Assembly (NCBI RefSeq): GCF_022346425.1
Contig: NZ_JAKRCW010000010.1
Location: forward strand, 22,279 to 86,278
Source: Pseudoglutamicibacter albus
Lineage (GTDB): Bacteria > Actinomycetota > Actinomycetes > Actinomycetales > Micrococcaceae
Direction of reading: 5' to 3'
DNA: 64,000 bases
Shown: in pieces, positions 36,024 to 46,387 of the stretch
Position numbering within the stretch: the stretch's first letter is position 1
Layout of the letters: each line of letters begins with the position of its first letter
Notes under the pieces: model-generated
Told to the model about the DNA's origin: nothing
Database searches by the model: none
What the model saw: only the letters and a program-made list of their open reading frames with translations
Position numbers and translations under genes: made by a program

Positions 36024-36869
36024 ATGAGTGAGCTTGAGATGACAAAGGTTGAGACAATCGAGACTGGGAACCCTGAGCACAGTCGGTACATGATCTGCCT
36101 GGATGTAGACGGCACCATCGTTGACCATTCAGGTGAACTCTTCGAACCGGTCCGTGAGGCCGTCCACGCAGTGAGGCGGGCGGGCCACGAAGTGATCATC
36201 GCTACCGGCCGCTCGCTTCCAGCAACCTTGCCGGTCGCGGAAGCCTTAGGCATCGATAAAGGCCACGTGATCTCCTCCAACGGCGGGGTCACAGCGCAAC
36301 TCGACCCCACGTATTCGCGCGGGTTCTCCGTTGTCGACCGGAGAACCTTCGACCCGGAACCCGCACTGAGGGCCCTCCAGGAAGCCCTGCCGGTAGCGAA
36401 GTTCGCCATCGAAACAGACACCGGAGACTTCCTCTCAACCGAACGTTTCCAAGACGCCAGCTTCGGCGTCCAAGCCCGCGGTGTGAGCCTAGAGGAGATG
36501 ATGCAAGCCGATGCGGTGCGGCTCGTCGTGTTCTCAACCGACTCAACCGCTGAGGACTTCGGCCGCGCCGTCGAAGGCATCGGCCTATCCGGGGTGACCT
36601 ATGCGGTCGGCTGGTCCGCGTGGCTCGACATCGCAGCCCACGGCGTCACGAAAGGCTCCGCACTCGAAGCGCTACGTTCACGGCTTGGCTTCCCGATCGA
36701 AAAGACCGTGGCGGTCGGGGACGGCCGCAACGACATCGAAATGCTCGCCTGGGCCGGACGCGGCGTGGCTATGGGCCAAGCAGTCGAAGAAGTCCGCGCC
36801 GCCGCCGGTGAAGTCACAGGCCATGTGGACGAGCACGGGCTCGCCGACGTCCTCAACTCGCTGCTTTAG
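36024..36869 (+). CDS. HAD-superfamily Cof-type phosphatase
   Basis: 281 residues: motif I CLDVDGTIVDHSG, motif II ATGRSLP, a cap domain and the C-terminal motif VGDGRNDIEMLAW. Downstream of serS, a common location for this HAD gene in actinobacteria. Substrate unknown. It overlaps the convergent LysR gene by 4 bp. Confidence 0.87.
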   Translation: MSELEMTKVETIETGNPEHSRYMICLDVDGTIVDHSGELFEPVREAVHAVRRAGHEVIIATGRSLPATLPVAEALGIDKGHVISSNGGVTAQLDPTYSRGFSVVDRRTFDPEPALRALQEALPVAKFAIETDTGDFLSTERFQDASFGVQARGVSLEEMMQADAVRLVVFSTDSTAEDFGRAVEGIGLSGVTYAVGWSAWLDIAAHGVTKGSALEALRSRLGFPIEKTVAVGDGRNDIEMLAWAGRGVAMGQAVEEVRAAAGEVTGHVDEHGLADVLNSLL

Positions 36870-37786
36870 TCCTCGACTTCGGCGATGGCGCCGCGGACAG
36901 CGGCCTCCAGCCGCTTCGCCGCATGCCCCGTATGCCCGGGTGCCCACGGAGCCACCAGCTCCAGATGGCGCGCGAAACGTGCGTTATCAAACGGAACGAG
37001 TGCGACGTCGTCGTTGGCCATGTGCTGCGCAAGGAGCGGGATCAAACCCACCGCAAGCCCTGCCCCTACCAGGCCAAGCAGGGATGGAAGATCATCGGTG
37101 CGTAGCGTGGAAACATTGAGCTGGAGCCCGGCGTCAGAGAACACGTCCATGACCACCTGATCCATAGGGTCACCCTCTTTGGTGCCTAAAGCCCACTTCT
37201 CTTGAGCCAACGGAACCAGGTCTTGAGCGCGGACAAGACTCAGCCCAGCCGCCCAATGGTCTGTGGGGACCGCGAGTAAAAGTTCGTCCTCATACAGCGG
37301 AATACGTAGGGCGCGCGGCCCAAGCGAAAGCGGATAGCCGTCCACCGCGTAAATGATCGCGGCATCCAAGGCCCGGCGGTTGATGCGCTGGATCAAGTCC
37401 GGGCTTTCCTCCAAGGTTGGCTCGACCTCGAAACCCAGCTGCTCAGCGCTACGAACAATCGAGGGCAGAAGCCGCGCCGCCGCGGTAGGGAAGAGGCCCA
37501 ACGTGAGGCGAGTACGGCCCAGACGAGCAAGATCCCGGGTGTCGCGCAGCGCGGAATCAGACAACGCGAGGATCTCCGCGGCGCGCTCCGCCATGAGCTC
37601 ACCCGCATGTGTGAGCCGTGTACCGCGCGTATCGCGCACCGTGAGCGGGGCACCCACAGCGCGGTCAAGATTACCCAGGTGATGATCAACCGTGGGCTGC
37701 GACCAGCCCAAAGCCCGCGCCCCCTTAGCCACCGAGCCGTGACGAGCTATCGCATCCAGGGCCTGCAGCTGCCGCGTATCGAGCAT
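36866..37786 (-). CDS. LysR-family transcriptional regulator
   Basis: 306 residues with an N-terminal helix-turn-helix (LDAIARHGSVAKGARALGWS, then TVDHHLGNLDRAVGAPL) and a substrate-binding domain. It is divergent from the Orn/Lys/Arg decarboxylase gene, the classic LysR arrangement, so it probably controls that gene in response to an amino acid or polyamine. The 176-bp intergenic region has a near-repeat CCCTAGAGCTGG / CCCTAGAACTGG around 37830-37855 that could be its binding site. Confidence 0.9.
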   Translation of the reverse strand: MLDTRQLQALDAIARHGSVAKGARALGWSQPTVDHHLGNLDRAVGAPLTVRDTRGTRLTHAGELMAERAAEILALSDSALRDTRDLARLGRTRLTLGLFPTAAARLLPSIVRSAEQLGFEVEPTLEESPDLIQRINRRALDAAIIYAVDGYPLSLGPRALRIPLYEDELLLAVPTDHWAAGLSLVRAQDLVPLAQEKWALGTKEGDPMDQVVMDVFSDAGLQLNVSTLRTDDLPSLLGLVGAGLAVGLIPLLAQHMANDDVALVPFDNARFARHLELVAPWAPGHTGHAAKRLEAAVRGAIAEVED

Positions 37787-37962
37787 GAACCTGCCTCTAT
37801 CGTCTTTGGAAGTGAGAGTGGAGCGCCCTAGAGCTGGCTGACCCTAGAACTGGTTAAACCGAGGGCCGGCTCCATACTGAGTATAGAGGGATATAGAAAA
37901 ATGTCCCGTTCACAGCATAGATTTCGCATGTTTTCATAGAGGTTATGCTCAAGGAAACCTTT

Positions 37963-39630
37963 ATGCGCAAGCCGGGATCTGACCTCCAGAAGACCGCCCG
38001 CGAGGTTGGCGACATCGCCCGCGGAAACCCAGCACAGCATCGTGCCCCGTTCGGCCATGCCCTCCTTGAGTATGCCCAGCGCGACACCCTCCAGGTCATG
38101 GTGCCCGGCCATGCGTGTGATGCTGAGCGTTCGTATCCGGAGCTCGTGGACTTCATGGGCGCCCAAGGTGTAGCGCTCGATGTTCCACCGATGACCGACG
38201 GCATCGACCTAGGCGAAAACACCCCGCTCGATGAGGCGCTCGAGCTCGCCGCTGAGGCGTGGGGTGCCTCCCGCACGTGGTTCATGACCAACGGCGCGTC
38301 CCAGGCCAACCGCACCGCCGCGATCGCGGTGCGAGCGCTCGGTGAGCGCGTCATGGTTCAGCGTGCTATGCATTCGAGCTTCACCGACGGGATTCTGCTG
38401 GCGGGGCTCATGCCGTCTTTCGTTGTCCCGAACGTTGATTCACGCAACGGCGTCACGCACGGCTTGACCCCTGAAGCGCTCGATGAGGCGCTCACTTCAC
38501 AGGCCCAGGCCGGTGAGAAGGTCGATAGCGTCTATGTGGTTTCGCCGAGCTATTTCGGTGCGGTTGCCGATGTCGAGGGGCTCGCTGAGGTTGCGCACGC
38601 ACACGATGCAGCACTCATCGTGGATGGCGCGTGGGGCCCGCACTTCGGTTTCCACCCGGATCTGCCCGGCTCGCCGGTGGCGCTCGGTGCGGACCTCGTG
38701 ATTTCTTCGACGCATAAGCTCGTTGGTTCGCTCACCCAATCAGCGATGCTGCATTTGGGGCACGGGCCGTTGGCGCGAAAGCTCGAGCCGTTCGTTGAAC
38801 GCGCGTACACGATGACCGGCTCGACCTCGGCCTCCAACATCCTGAAGGGCTCTCTGGATGTGGCCCGCCAAGGCCTCATCAACGGCCGTGACCGCATCGA
38901 GAGCGCCTTGCGTGGTGCCGAACAGCTACGCGAGGCGCTACGTGAGGATGATCGTTTCCGTGTTCTTTCTGATGATTTCGGTGATTTCGCGGACATCCAT
39001 GAGATCGATACGCTCCGCATCCCCGTGGATGTATCCCGTTTGGGGCATACGGGCCATTGGGTGCGTCAGCGGCTCATCGCGGACCACGACGTCTACTGCG
39101 AAATGTCCACTGCCACGACCATCGTCATCATCTTCGGTGCCCTGGCTACCCCTGCGGTTGACCGGACCCTCGAGGCGCTGCGTGCTGTAGCTGATGCCGC
39201 GCAGAACCCGAATGTCGACGCCGATTCCGCTGACATCCCGGTTGCTTCCGGTAACTCGGTGGTTGCGGCAACGGACGCTTGGGAAGCAACCACCCCAGGC
39301 CATGCAGTTGACGCGCTCAGCGGTACCGCGGAACAGCCCGGTACTGAGGAGCGTTTCCCCGAGCTGCCGAAAGCCGGAACTATGCGGCTGCTGCCGCGCG
39401 ATGCCTACTTCGCGGACGCTTTCGACGTGGTTTCAGATCAGGACGCGGTGGGCCGGATCAGCGCGGACACCCTGGCCGCTTACCCGCCGGGTATCCCGAA
39501 CGTTCTGCCGGGGGAGGAAATCACGCAAGAGATCGTCTCGTTCCTGCAGGCAGTAGCGACCTCGCCCACCGGATACGTGCGCGGTGCGCAAGACGCGAAA
39601 GTAACGACCTTCCGCGTAGTCGCAGAATAG
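37963..39630 (+). CDS. Orn/Lys/Arg decarboxylase-family PLP enzyme
   Basis: The 555-residue protein has the major PLP domain of the fold-type I basic amino-acid decarboxylases: PGHACDAERSYPE, WFMTNGASQANRTA, the cofactor Lys in SSTHKLVGSLTQS and a C-terminal domain (DAVGRISADTLAAYPPGIPNVLPGEE). The usual DEAHGAH cofactor-contact segment reads DGAWGPH: the Asp is kept, while Glu and the His that stacks on PLP are changed. It probably decarboxylates a basic amino acid, but the change leaves room for another reaction. ATG 37963 has AAGGA upstream; the frame also opens at 37945. Confidence 0.85.
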   Translation: MRKPGSDLQKTAREVGDIARGNPAQHRAPFGHALLEYAQRDTLQVMVPGHACDAERSYPELVDFMGAQGVALDVPPMTDGIDLGENTPLDEALELAAEAWGASRTWFMTNGASQANRTAAIAVRALGERVMVQRAMHSSFTDGILLAGLMPSFVVPNVDSRNGVTHGLTPEALDEALTSQAQAGEKVDSVYVVSPSYFGAVADVEGLAEVAHAHDAALIVDGAWGPHFGFHPDLPGSPVALGADLVISSTHKLVGSLTQSAMLHLGHGPLARKLEPFVERAYTMTGSTSASNILKGSLDVARQGLINGRDRIESALRGAEQLREALREDDRFRVLSDDFGDFADIHEIDTLRIPVDVSRLGHTGHWVRQRLIADHDVYCEMSTATTIVIIFGALATPAVDRTLEALRAVADAAQNPNVDADSADIPVASGNSVVAATDAWEATTPGHAVDALSGTAEQPGTEERFPELPKAGTMRLLPRDAYFADAFDVVSDQDAVGRISADTLAAYPPGIPNVLPGEEITQEIVSFLQAVATSPTGYVRGAQDAKVTTFRVVAE

Positions 39631-39686
39631 GGCGAGCCGTGTAGCCCCGCTGTTGCCGGCTCAGCCGCTGCTGACCCACCCGCATG

Positions 39687-40295
39687 TTAGACGAGGGTCT
39701 CTGCGAGCCGTAACAGGAGCTCAGCTGAGGCGCGGCCCGCTACTTCTTCGCGCCAGCGGGCGCGCGCTATGGTCTGCGATACCGCTTGAACGGTGACCCC
39801 TAAAGCCTCGGCTACGGCCTTCTGTTGGCCACGCACACCAGGGAGAAGTAAGTCAATGACCGCCCAGTCGGCGGCCGAGCGGCGTGAGATCACGTCCCCT
39901 AAGAGGACGAGCGCGCCCTCAGCGGCGGCAGCGGTTTCCGGCGCGGTGGGTAGCCCATCGAGCGCTATACCCGCCGGTCCGGCCTCAACCGCGACGGGCA
40001 CCGTGGCCCGCACCGTACGTTCAACGGCCACCCGGGACCGAGCCGCCGCGGCATCGTGTGCATCAACCCCGGCAATACCGACCCCCACCCGGAACACGGC
40101 ACCGTCGGGGCCGGGCCGCAACCCCGTCAGAACAGCCAACACCACATCGGCGGGGTCAGCGATAAGGCCCGCGGCCTCATCGCCCACGGTCCGGTCGAAA
40201 CCATCCGCGGCATCGCCCACCGACCGTTTAAGTGACTGCAGCAGAACACCCACGCCATCGCCGACGTCGCGGGTGTTCTGCTGCGTCAAAGTCAC
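39687..40295 (-). CDS. SatD-like protein with C-terminal helix-turn-helix
   Basis: 202 residues. The middle region (RTVGDEAAGLIADPADVV, FRVGVGIAGV) fits the SatD pattern, and the C-terminus (QQKAVAEALGVTVQAVSQTI) is a helix-turn-helix. SatD proteins have unknown function. It lies 15 bp after ppa on the same strand and starts at GTG. Composition is strongly Ala/Val-rich. Confidence 0.6.
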   Translation of the reverse strand: MTLTQQNTRDVGDGVGVLLQSLKRSVGDAADGFDRTVGDEAAGLIADPADVVLAVLTGLRPGPDGAVFRVGVGIAGVDAHDAAAARSRVAVERTVRATVPVAVEAGPAGIALDGLPTAPETAAAAEGALVLLGDVISRRSAADWAVIDLLLPGVRGQQKAVAEALGVTVQAVSQTIARARWREEVAGRASAELLLRLAETLV

Positions 40296-40310
40296 ATGGA
40301 ACAGAGGTGC

Positions 40311-40790
40311 TCAGCCCTTGAAACGTTCGATGGACTCCTGAAGTTCCTTCTCGGCGGCCTCACGGTCAGCCCATCCCTCAACCTTGACCCACTTGCCAGG
40401 CTCAAGATCCTTATAACGAGTGAAGAAGTGCTCGATCTCCTGGCGTAAGAACTCGCCCAGGTCCTCAACGGACTGGATGTGATCGAAACGAGGATCAGAC
40501 GGAACGCACACAACCTTCGCGTCCTCACCGCCGTCATCAGTCATGTTCAAAACGCCGATCGGGCGAGCCTCAACCACAACACCTGGGTGCAAATCCACGC
40601 CTGGGATGTAAACCAAAGCATCCAGCGGGTCGCCGTCCAAACCGAGGGTGTTGTCAAAGAACCCGTAGTGGGTTGGGTACTGCATAGGGGTGAACAGGAC
40701 GCGATCCAAGTGGATGCGGCCGGTTTCGTGGTCCACCTCGTACTTGACACGGGAGCCGGCAGGGATTTCGATGGTCACATCATGCTTCAT
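40311..40790 (-). CDS. ppa: Inorganic pyrophosphatase
   Basis: The 159-residue family I pyrophosphatase has the active-site motif DGDPLDALV, with [14 protein letters not shown] and [10 protein letters not shown] before it and [19 protein letters not shown] near the end. It hydrolyses pyrophosphate with Mg2+ and pulls biosynthetic reactions forward. Divergent from the PBP4 gene; the SatD-like gene follows. Confidence 0.96.
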   Translation of the reverse strand: MKHDVTIEIPAGSRVKYEVDHETGRIHLDRVLFTPMQYPTHYGFFDNTLGLDGDPLDALVYIPGVDLHPGVVVEARPIGVLNMTDDGGEDAKVVCVPSDPRFDHIQSVEDLGEFLRQEIEHFFTRYKDLEPGKWVKVEGWADREAAEKELQESIERFKG

Positions 40791-40886
40791 GTGTGCACTC
40801 CTTTAAGTGGTGGGGTGTCCCGCGCGTTGCCGGCGCGCGGGCGTTCTCTGTTTAAGGGTAACTGACGTGAGCTAAGTAGAATTTCA

Positions 40887-42344
40887 TTGATGACCAATGC
40901 TTCCCGACCCGCGCGTCGCTTCCTTGTCCCTGTAGTTGTGGCCCTGTTGTTGGTGGCCGCAACCCAGGTGGTGTCTGCGTTTTTTGGGCGGCCGGATGAT
41001 CCGGCCGCGACCGCCGAGGTTCCTCAGTTGCCGGCCCCGGCGTTCAGTACGTCGGGGCCGGCCCCGGATGCCGCGGTGCTGCAACGCAAGGTCGATGCAG
41101 CACTTGAGGACAGCCCGGGCACGGTTGAGGTTTCAGTGGTCGATGCGGTCACAGGCAAGCAGGTCGCTCACGTTGGTGAGGGGGAGGCGTTGATCCCGGC
41201 GTCTTCCTTGAAGGTTCTGACAGGTACCGCGGTGGTGTCCACGCTGGGGCTGGAGGATCAGTGGGTCACGCGGACCGTTCTGGACAAGCGGGGCTCCGGG
41301 GCGCCTGTCGTGTGGCTGGTTGCTGGTGGCGATGTGATGCTCAACCCGGGCGCAAGTGATGCGAAGGCCGTGAATGGTCGCGCAGGTTTGAAGACGTTGG
41401 CTGAACAGACCGCTAAAGAACTCAAGGCCTCCGGGGCGCTTGATGAAGCGGATGGTTCGCTCAAAGTGGGTGTGGATACCCGGATGTTCACTGGCCCAGC
41501 GTTGAACCCTGACTGGGCAGATGATCTGGTTTCAACCAACAACGTCACCGAGATCGCCCCGATCGCCCTTTACGCGGGCCGCTCTGAAGCCTCACACACC
41601 TCCCCGGTGGTCCGGAACCCGGACGAACATGCTTTAGAGGTGTTCACCGACCACCTGCAGTCTGCCGTGAAGTCAGGGAAGAAAAGCGTTGAGGTCAAGC
41701 AGGCGTCTGGGAAAACTAAACCGGGTTTTGACGCCGTAGACCCGTTTGAGCCCGGCAGCGTCGAAGGTCAGCTCGCGGCCGTGCATTCAGCGACGGTGCG
41801 TGAACAACTCGCCTACGGCGAAGCGCATTCAGACAACGTGATCCTCGAAACATACGGCCGCCTCGTGGGGATCAAACGCGGGCATGAAGGCTCGACTCAA
41901 GGCGCCATCGAGGGCGTTAAACAAGCCCTCGAAGAACTCGGCGTAGAAACAAACGAGCTCGTGATGCGAGACACCAGCGGGCTCTCAGACAAAAACCGCG
42001 TCCAAGCAGGCACGCTCGCCGACGTCATGGCGCTGACCCTCAACGATGGCTCGGCAACCCAGCCTGCTCGTCGTGATCTAGCGTTCGTGCCATCCTTGCT
42101 ACCGCGCGCGGGCGTCAACGGAACCATGGAAACCCGCCTGGATGGGAAGAGGACCAAGGCGCTCGTGCTCGCGAAAACCGGCACGCTCGCAGACGTCATA
42201 TCCCTCACCGGCGTCGTCACCACCAAGGAAGGCCGCCCACTCGGGTTCTCCATCATTTTCAACGACGTCGAAGGCAACCTGGACGCCGCACGCGCCTCAG
42301 CCGACGCCGTGGCCACCGCGCTCGCCGACTGCGGTTGCCAATAG
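40887..42344 (+). CDS. dacB: D-alanyl-D-alanine carboxypeptidase/endopeptidase (PBP4, class C)
   Basis: 485 residues with an N-terminal membrane/signal segment, catalytic SxxK in IPASSLKVLTG, SxN in AHSDNVILE and KTG in LAKTGTLAD. Class C PBPs trim pentapeptides or cut cross-links in peptidoglycan. The order ppa / dacB / tilS / hpt / ftsH is usual in actinobacteria. Its stop codon lies in a 17-bp tandem duplication. Confidence 0.93.
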   Translation: MMTNASRPARRFLVPVVVALLLVAATQVVSAFFGRPDDPAATAEVPQLPAPAFSTSGPAPDAAVLQRKVDAALEDSPGTVEVSVVDAVTGKQVAHVGEGEALIPASSLKVLTGTAVVSTLGLEDQWVTRTVLDKRGSGAPVVWLVAGGDVMLNPGASDAKAVNGRAGLKTLAEQTAKELKASGALDEADGSLKVGVDTRMFTGPALNPDWADDLVSTNNVTEIAPIALYAGRSEASHTSPVVRNPDEHALEVFTDHLQSAVKSGKKSVEVKQASGKTKPGFDAVDPFEPGSVEGQLAAVHSATVREQLAYGEAHSDNVILETYGRLVGIKRGHEGSTQGAIEGVKQALEELGVETNELVMRDTSGLSDKNRVQAGTLADVMALTLNDGSATQPARRDLAFVPSLLPRAGVNGTMETRLDGKRTKALVLAKTGTLADVISLTGVVTTKEGRPLGFSIIFNDVEGNLDAARASADAVATALADCGCQ

Positions 42345-42364
42345 AGCGCGGCTGCCAATAGAGC
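42331..42364 (+). repeat. 17-bp tandem duplication across the dacB stop
   Basis: GCGGTTGCCAATAGAGC (42331-42347) is followed by GCGGCTGCCAATAGAGC (42348-42364), one mismatch. The first copy contains the TAG stop. Confidence 0.85.
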
Positions 42365-42390
42365 GTCACCATGAACGAAACCCGGCCACG

Positions 42391-43464
42391 ATGAGTAGCG
42401 AACGCATCCCACCCGCAGTATTCAGGCGGATTCAGCGTGCCCGCGAGGCGCTACGCCAGCGGCTGCCGGGCGGGCTGAATTATGTGCTCGCGGTGTCTGG
42501 TGGCGCGGATTCGCTCGCGCTCGCCGCGGTGTGCGGGCAGATGCGTCGCGACGGGGACTTGACTGGTCGGCTCACCGCTGTGGTTGTGGACCATCAGTTG
42601 CAGGCCGGAAGCGCTGCCGCCGCGGAAGGGGCGGCGCGCGCATGCCGCGTTTTGGGTGTGGAGCAGGTGGTGGTCCGCCGTGTTGAGGTGCCGGGTAAAG
42701 GCACAGAGAACGATGCGCGGGAGGCCCGGTATCGCGAGCTTGAACTGGTGCGTGAAGAGGTTGGGGCCGAGTTCGTTCTTACCGCCCACACCGCCAACGA
42801 TCAGGCTGAACAGGTGCTGCTCGCACTCGCGCGGGGTTCAGGCACACGCGCTATAGCTGGGATCCCGGACCGGCGGGGACGGTTCCTGCGGCCGTTCCTG
42901 GAGGTGTGGCGCGAGGATACCGAGGCGGTGTGTGAGGCTTATGGGGTCCAGCCGTGGGAAGACCCCACGAACACGGACCCCGAATTCGCGCTACGGAACA
43001 AGGTCCGGCTCGAACTGCTACCAGAATTCACGCGAGTGCTGGGCGATGGCGCGCTCACCAACCTTGTTCGCACCGCAATCCAAGCCCGCCACGATGCCGA
43101 GCACCTCGATAACGAAGCCGAAGCCGCACTCCAAACGTGCGCACTGACCGAAACCCCAGAAGTCCTCGACGGGCCCCGCGCATCAGGGCGGGCACCGATG
43201 CAGTGGGACCTCGACCGTTACCTGCTGAAAAACGCGCCGCAAGCCATCCGCACCCGCGTATTGCGTTTCGCCGCGCAAACCGTAGGGGGGCGTGCTCCCA
43301 CCGCAGAACGCACAGCGGCACTCGAACGCCTCACTGCAGGTGAAGGCTCCGCAGGCCCCATCGAGCTCGACGGCTACGTCAGCGCCCACCGCATCAAAAC
43401 CACACCTAACCACAGCGTGATCCGGTTCATCGGGCGGCCGCCGGCGGGCGCATCGGACGCATAA
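42391..43464 (+). CDS. tilS: tRNA(Ile)-lysidine synthase
   Basis: The 357-residue PP-loop ATPase has the signature VSGGADSLALAA and HTANDQAEQVLLALARGSGTRAI. It converts C34 of tRNA-Ile(CAU) to lysidine so that AUA is read as Ile. The frame is open well into dacB, but ATG 42391 gives the family-like N-terminus and starts after the dacB stop. No strong ribosome-binding site is seen, so coupling to upstream translation is possible. Confidence 0.93.
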   Translation: MSSERIPPAVFRRIQRAREALRQRLPGGLNYVLAVSGGADSLALAAVCGQMRRDGDLTGRLTAVVVDHQLQAGSAAAAEGAARACRVLGVEQVVVRRVEVPGKGTENDAREARYRELELVREEVGAEFVLTAHTANDQAEQVLLALARGSGTRAIAGIPDRRGRFLRPFLEVWREDTEAVCEAYGVQPWEDPTNTDPEFALRNKVRLELLPEFTRVLGDGALTNLVRTAIQARHDAEHLDNEAEAALQTCALTETPEVLDGPRASGRAPMQWDLDRYLLKNAPQAIRTRVLRFAAQTVGGRAPTAERTAALERLTAGEGSAGPIELDGYVSAHRIKTTPNHSVIRFIGRPPAGASDA

Positions 43465-43572
43465 ATCTGAGCACAAATCCTGCAGAGAGCACTATCGTGT
43501 GCAAACATGGAGGGAAGCGGCTTTCTATATCGCTAGCCGCCGGCCGCCACATCGTGTAAAAAGGGGAAGTCC

Positions 43573-44130
43573 GTGAAGCCAGATCACGTCGCCGATGACC
43601 TAAAAAACGTACTCATGTCGCGTGAGGAAATCGATCAGGTGGTTCGCGACCTGGCCGCAAGAATCGACGAGGACTACAAGGGCCGCGACCTGCTGCTCGT
43701 CGGCGTCCTCAAAGGTGCCGTGATGATCATGGCTGATCTTTCCCGCGAGTTGAAGATGAACGTCTCGATGGATTGGATGGCGGTGTCCTCCTACGGATCC
43801 GGCACGCAGTCCTCGGGTGTCGTACGGATCCTCAAGGACCTCGACACTGACCTCATGGGCCGCGACGTGCTCATCGTTGAGGACATCATCGACTCCGGTT
43901 TGACGCTCTCGTGGCTTGTCTCCAACCTGAAGTCGCGCGGGCCGCGTTCCCTTGAGATCTGCACGTTCCTGCGCAAGCCTGACGCGATCAAGGTCGATAT
44001 CGACGTCAAGTATGTGGGCCGCGACATCCCGAACGAGTTCGTGGTCGGTTACGGCCTAGATTTCGCAGAGAAGTACCGCAACCTCGATGCGCTCGGCACG
44101 CTCGCTCCGCACGTGTACCAAAGCGAGTAG
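43573..44130 (+). CDS. hpt: Hypoxanthine (guanine) phosphoribosyltransferase
   Basis: 185 residues with the PRPP-binding motif VLIVEDIIDSGLTLSWL, the LLLVGVLKGAVMIMADL loop and FVVGYGLDFAEKYRNL at the end. It salvages hypoxanthine and guanine. It lies between tilS and ftsH, as in most actinobacteria. GTG start after AAGGGGAAG. Confidence 0.96.
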   Translation: MKPDHVADDLKNVLMSREEIDQVVRDLAARIDEDYKGRDLLLVGVLKGAVMIMADLSRELKMNVSMDWMAVSSYGSGTQSSGVVRILKDLDTDLMGRDVLIVEDIIDSGLTLSWLVSNLKSRGPRSLEICTFLRKPDAIKVDIDVKYVGRDIPNEFVVGYGLDFAEKYRNLDALGTLAPHVYQSE

Positions 44131-44296
44131 TACCTCGGGTTGATTCTGGCGCGGTAGGCGACAGGTAATCTAGAACGTTAGAAGTATGTAAGCGGGTTCG
44201 CAGCTCCCCTTTGAACAGCCGGCCGTGTTGAAGAACAGCCGGTTTTGACGGGTGGGGTAGGGGCTGTGGCTAAGAGGAAGGCGCGTCAGCGCATCA

Positions 44297-46348
44297 ATGG
44301 ACAAGACGACTCAGCCTAAGAAGAAGCTGTATCAAACCTGGTATTTCTGGGTCATTCTGGGTGTTGTTGGACTCATGGTTGGTATGTCCGTTCTGTTGAG
44401 CGGGCAGCGCAACGAGGTCCCGACCTCGGTTGGTCTGAAGCTTCTTGAGGACAACAAGGTCACGCGTGTTGATCTGAATGATGACGGCAACCGGGTTGAA
44501 CTGAAAACCACGGAACCGGTCAAGCATGAGGGCCGTGACCTTGGTAAGAAGGTCACGTTCAAGTATTCGGTGACCCGCGGCCCGGAGGTCGCTAAGGCGA
44601 TTGCGGCCGCGGAGCCAGAGAATGGTTTCGAGGACCGCCCGCAGACCAGTAACTGGTTCTTGTCCACGTTGGGTCTGTTGTTGCCGATGATCATCATCCT
44701 CGGCTTGTTCTTGTTCCTGATGTCGCGCGCCCAAGGTGGTTCCGGCAAGATCATGCAGTTCGGTAAGTCCCGAGCGAAGATGATCAATAAGGACATGCCG
44801 GAGGTCACGTTCAAGGATGTGGCTGGCGCGGATGAGGCTGTTGAGGAGCTCCGGGAGATCCAGGAGTTCTTGCAGCATCCGCAGAAGTTCGCTTCAGTTG
44901 GGGCGAAGATCCCGCGCGGTGTTTTGCTGTATGGCCCTCCGGGTACCGGTAAGACGTTGCTTGCTAAGGCTGTTGCCGGTGAGGCTGGGGTTCCGTTCTT
45001 CTCGATTTCGGGTTCCGATTTCGTTGAGATGTTCGTTGGTGTGGGTGCCTCCCGCGTGCGTGACTTGTTCGAGCAGGCTAAGAGTTCTTCGCCGTCGATC
45101 ATTTTTGTTGATGAGATCGATGCGGTGGGCCGCCAGCGTGGTGCCGGCATCGGTGGCGGTAACGATGAGCGTGAACAGACGCTGAACCAGTTGCTGGTTG
45201 AGATGGATGGTTTCGATGCGAACACCAACGTCATCTTGATTGCGGCGACGAACCGTCCGGATGTTTTGGATCCGGCCTTGTTGCGTCCGGGCCGTTTTGA
45301 CCGTCAGGTGCCTGTTGAGGCGCCGGATCTTGCGGGACGTAAGAAGATCCTTGAGGTGCATGCGCGCAATAAGCCGCTGGTTGATGGGATTGACCTTGAG
45401 GCTGTCGCGAAGAAGACACCGGGGTACACGGGTGCTGATCTTGCGAACGTTTTGAATGAGGCCGCGCTGTTGACGGCGCGTTCCAACGCTCATTTGATTG
45501 ATGATCGAGCGATCGATGAGGCGATTGACCGTGTGATGGCGGGCCCGCAGAAGCGTACGCGTTTGATGCGTGAGCATGAGCGCCAGGTGACGGCTTATCA
45601 CGAGGGTGGCCACGCATTGGTTGCGGCTGCTTTGAGGCATTCGGCTCCGGTCACCAAGATCACGATTCTTCCGCGTGGCCGTGCGTTGGGCTACACGATG
45701 GTTGTGCCGACGGAGGACCGTTATTCGATAACCCGCCAGGAGTTGTTGGATCAGCTCGCGTATGCGTTGGGTGGCCGCGTTGCGGAGGAGGTCGTGTTCA
45801 ACGATCCGTCAACGGGTGCCTCGAACGACATTCAGAAGGCCACCGAGACGGCCCGGAAGATGGTGACCCAGTACGGCATGAGTTCCGAAGTGGGTGTTGT
45901 GCAGCTGGGTACCGGTAGCGGCGAACCGTTCCTGGGCCGTGAAGCCGGGCAGACCCGCGACTATTCCGAGGGCATGGCTGAGGTTGTGGACAAGGAAGTC
46001 CGTCAACTTCTGGATAACGCTCACGCTGAGGCGTATCAGATTCTGACTCAGAACCGGCACGTCCTGGATCGCTTGGCTAAGGAACTTTTGGACCGTGAAA
46101 CCTTGAACCAGGCGGAGGTCGCAGAGATTTTCCATGATCTGGTGAAGCTTCCGGAACGTGAGCAGTGGCTGTTCGATGAGGCCCGCCCTGGCCAGGACCT
46201 CCCACCGGTACGTGGTGAACGTGACATCAAGCGCGACCCGCAGGGTAAGGGTACCGAGCCGAAACCTGGAGAAGGTGTCACGGTTGTGGACCCTCCGGCT
46301 GGGGGAACTGAACTGCCGGGAGGGGAACCGCAAGGGCCAGGAACATAA
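44297..46348 (+). CDS. ftsH: ATP-dependent zinc metalloprotease FtsH
   Basis: The 683-residue membrane protease has two N-terminal helices flanking an extracellular segment, an AAA+ module (Walker A GPPGTGKT, Walker B IIFVDEID, second region of homology [19 protein letters not shown]) and a peptidase domain with zinc motif HEGGH. It degrades misfolded and regulatory membrane proteins. The C-terminal 50 residues are Gly/Pro-rich. In most relatives folE follows directly; here two HPNCYP-domain membrane genes and a monooxygenase module intervene. Confidence 0.97.
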   Translation: MDKTTQPKKKLYQTWYFWVILGVVGLMVGMSVLLSGQRNEVPTSVGLKLLEDNKVTRVDLNDDGNRVELKTTEPVKHEGRDLGKKVTFKYSVTRGPEVAKAIAAAEPENGFEDRPQTSNWFLSTLGLLLPMIIILGLFLFLMSRAQGGSGKIMQFGKSRAKMINKDMPEVTFKDVAGADEAVEELREIQEFLQHPQKFASVGAKIPRGVLLYGPPGTGKTLLAKAVAGEAGVPFFSISGSDFVEMFVGVGASRVRDLFEQAKSSSPSIIFVDEIDAVGRQRGAGIGGGNDEREQTLNQLLVEMDGFDANTNVILIAATNRPDVLDPALLRPGRFDRQVPVEAPDLAGRKKILEVHARNKPLVDGIDLEAVAKKTPGYTGADLANVLNEAALLTARSNAHLIDDRAIDEAIDRVMAGPQKRTRLMREHERQVTAYHEGGHALVAAALRHSAPVTKITILPRGRALGYTMVVPTEDRYSITRQELLDQLAYALGGRVAEEVVFNDPSTGASNDIQKATETARKMVTQYGMSSEVGVVQLGTGSGEPFLGREAGQTRDYSEGMAEVVDKEVRQLLDNAHAEAYQILTQNRHVLDRLAKELLDRETLNQAEVAEIFHDLVKLPEREQWLFDEARPGQDLPPVRGERDIKRDPQGKGTEPKPGEGVTVVDPPAGGTELPGGEPQGPGT

Positions 46349-46362
46349 GACCAGGCACGTAG

Positions 46363-46387
46363 CCGTGGGGGCGTTTTGCCCTCGCGG
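46363..46387 (+). terminator. Possible terminator after ftsH
   Basis: CCGTGGGGGC (46363-46372) can pair with GCCCTCGCGG (46378-46387), with two G-U pairs and loop GTTTT. No T-run follows. Confidence 0.35.
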
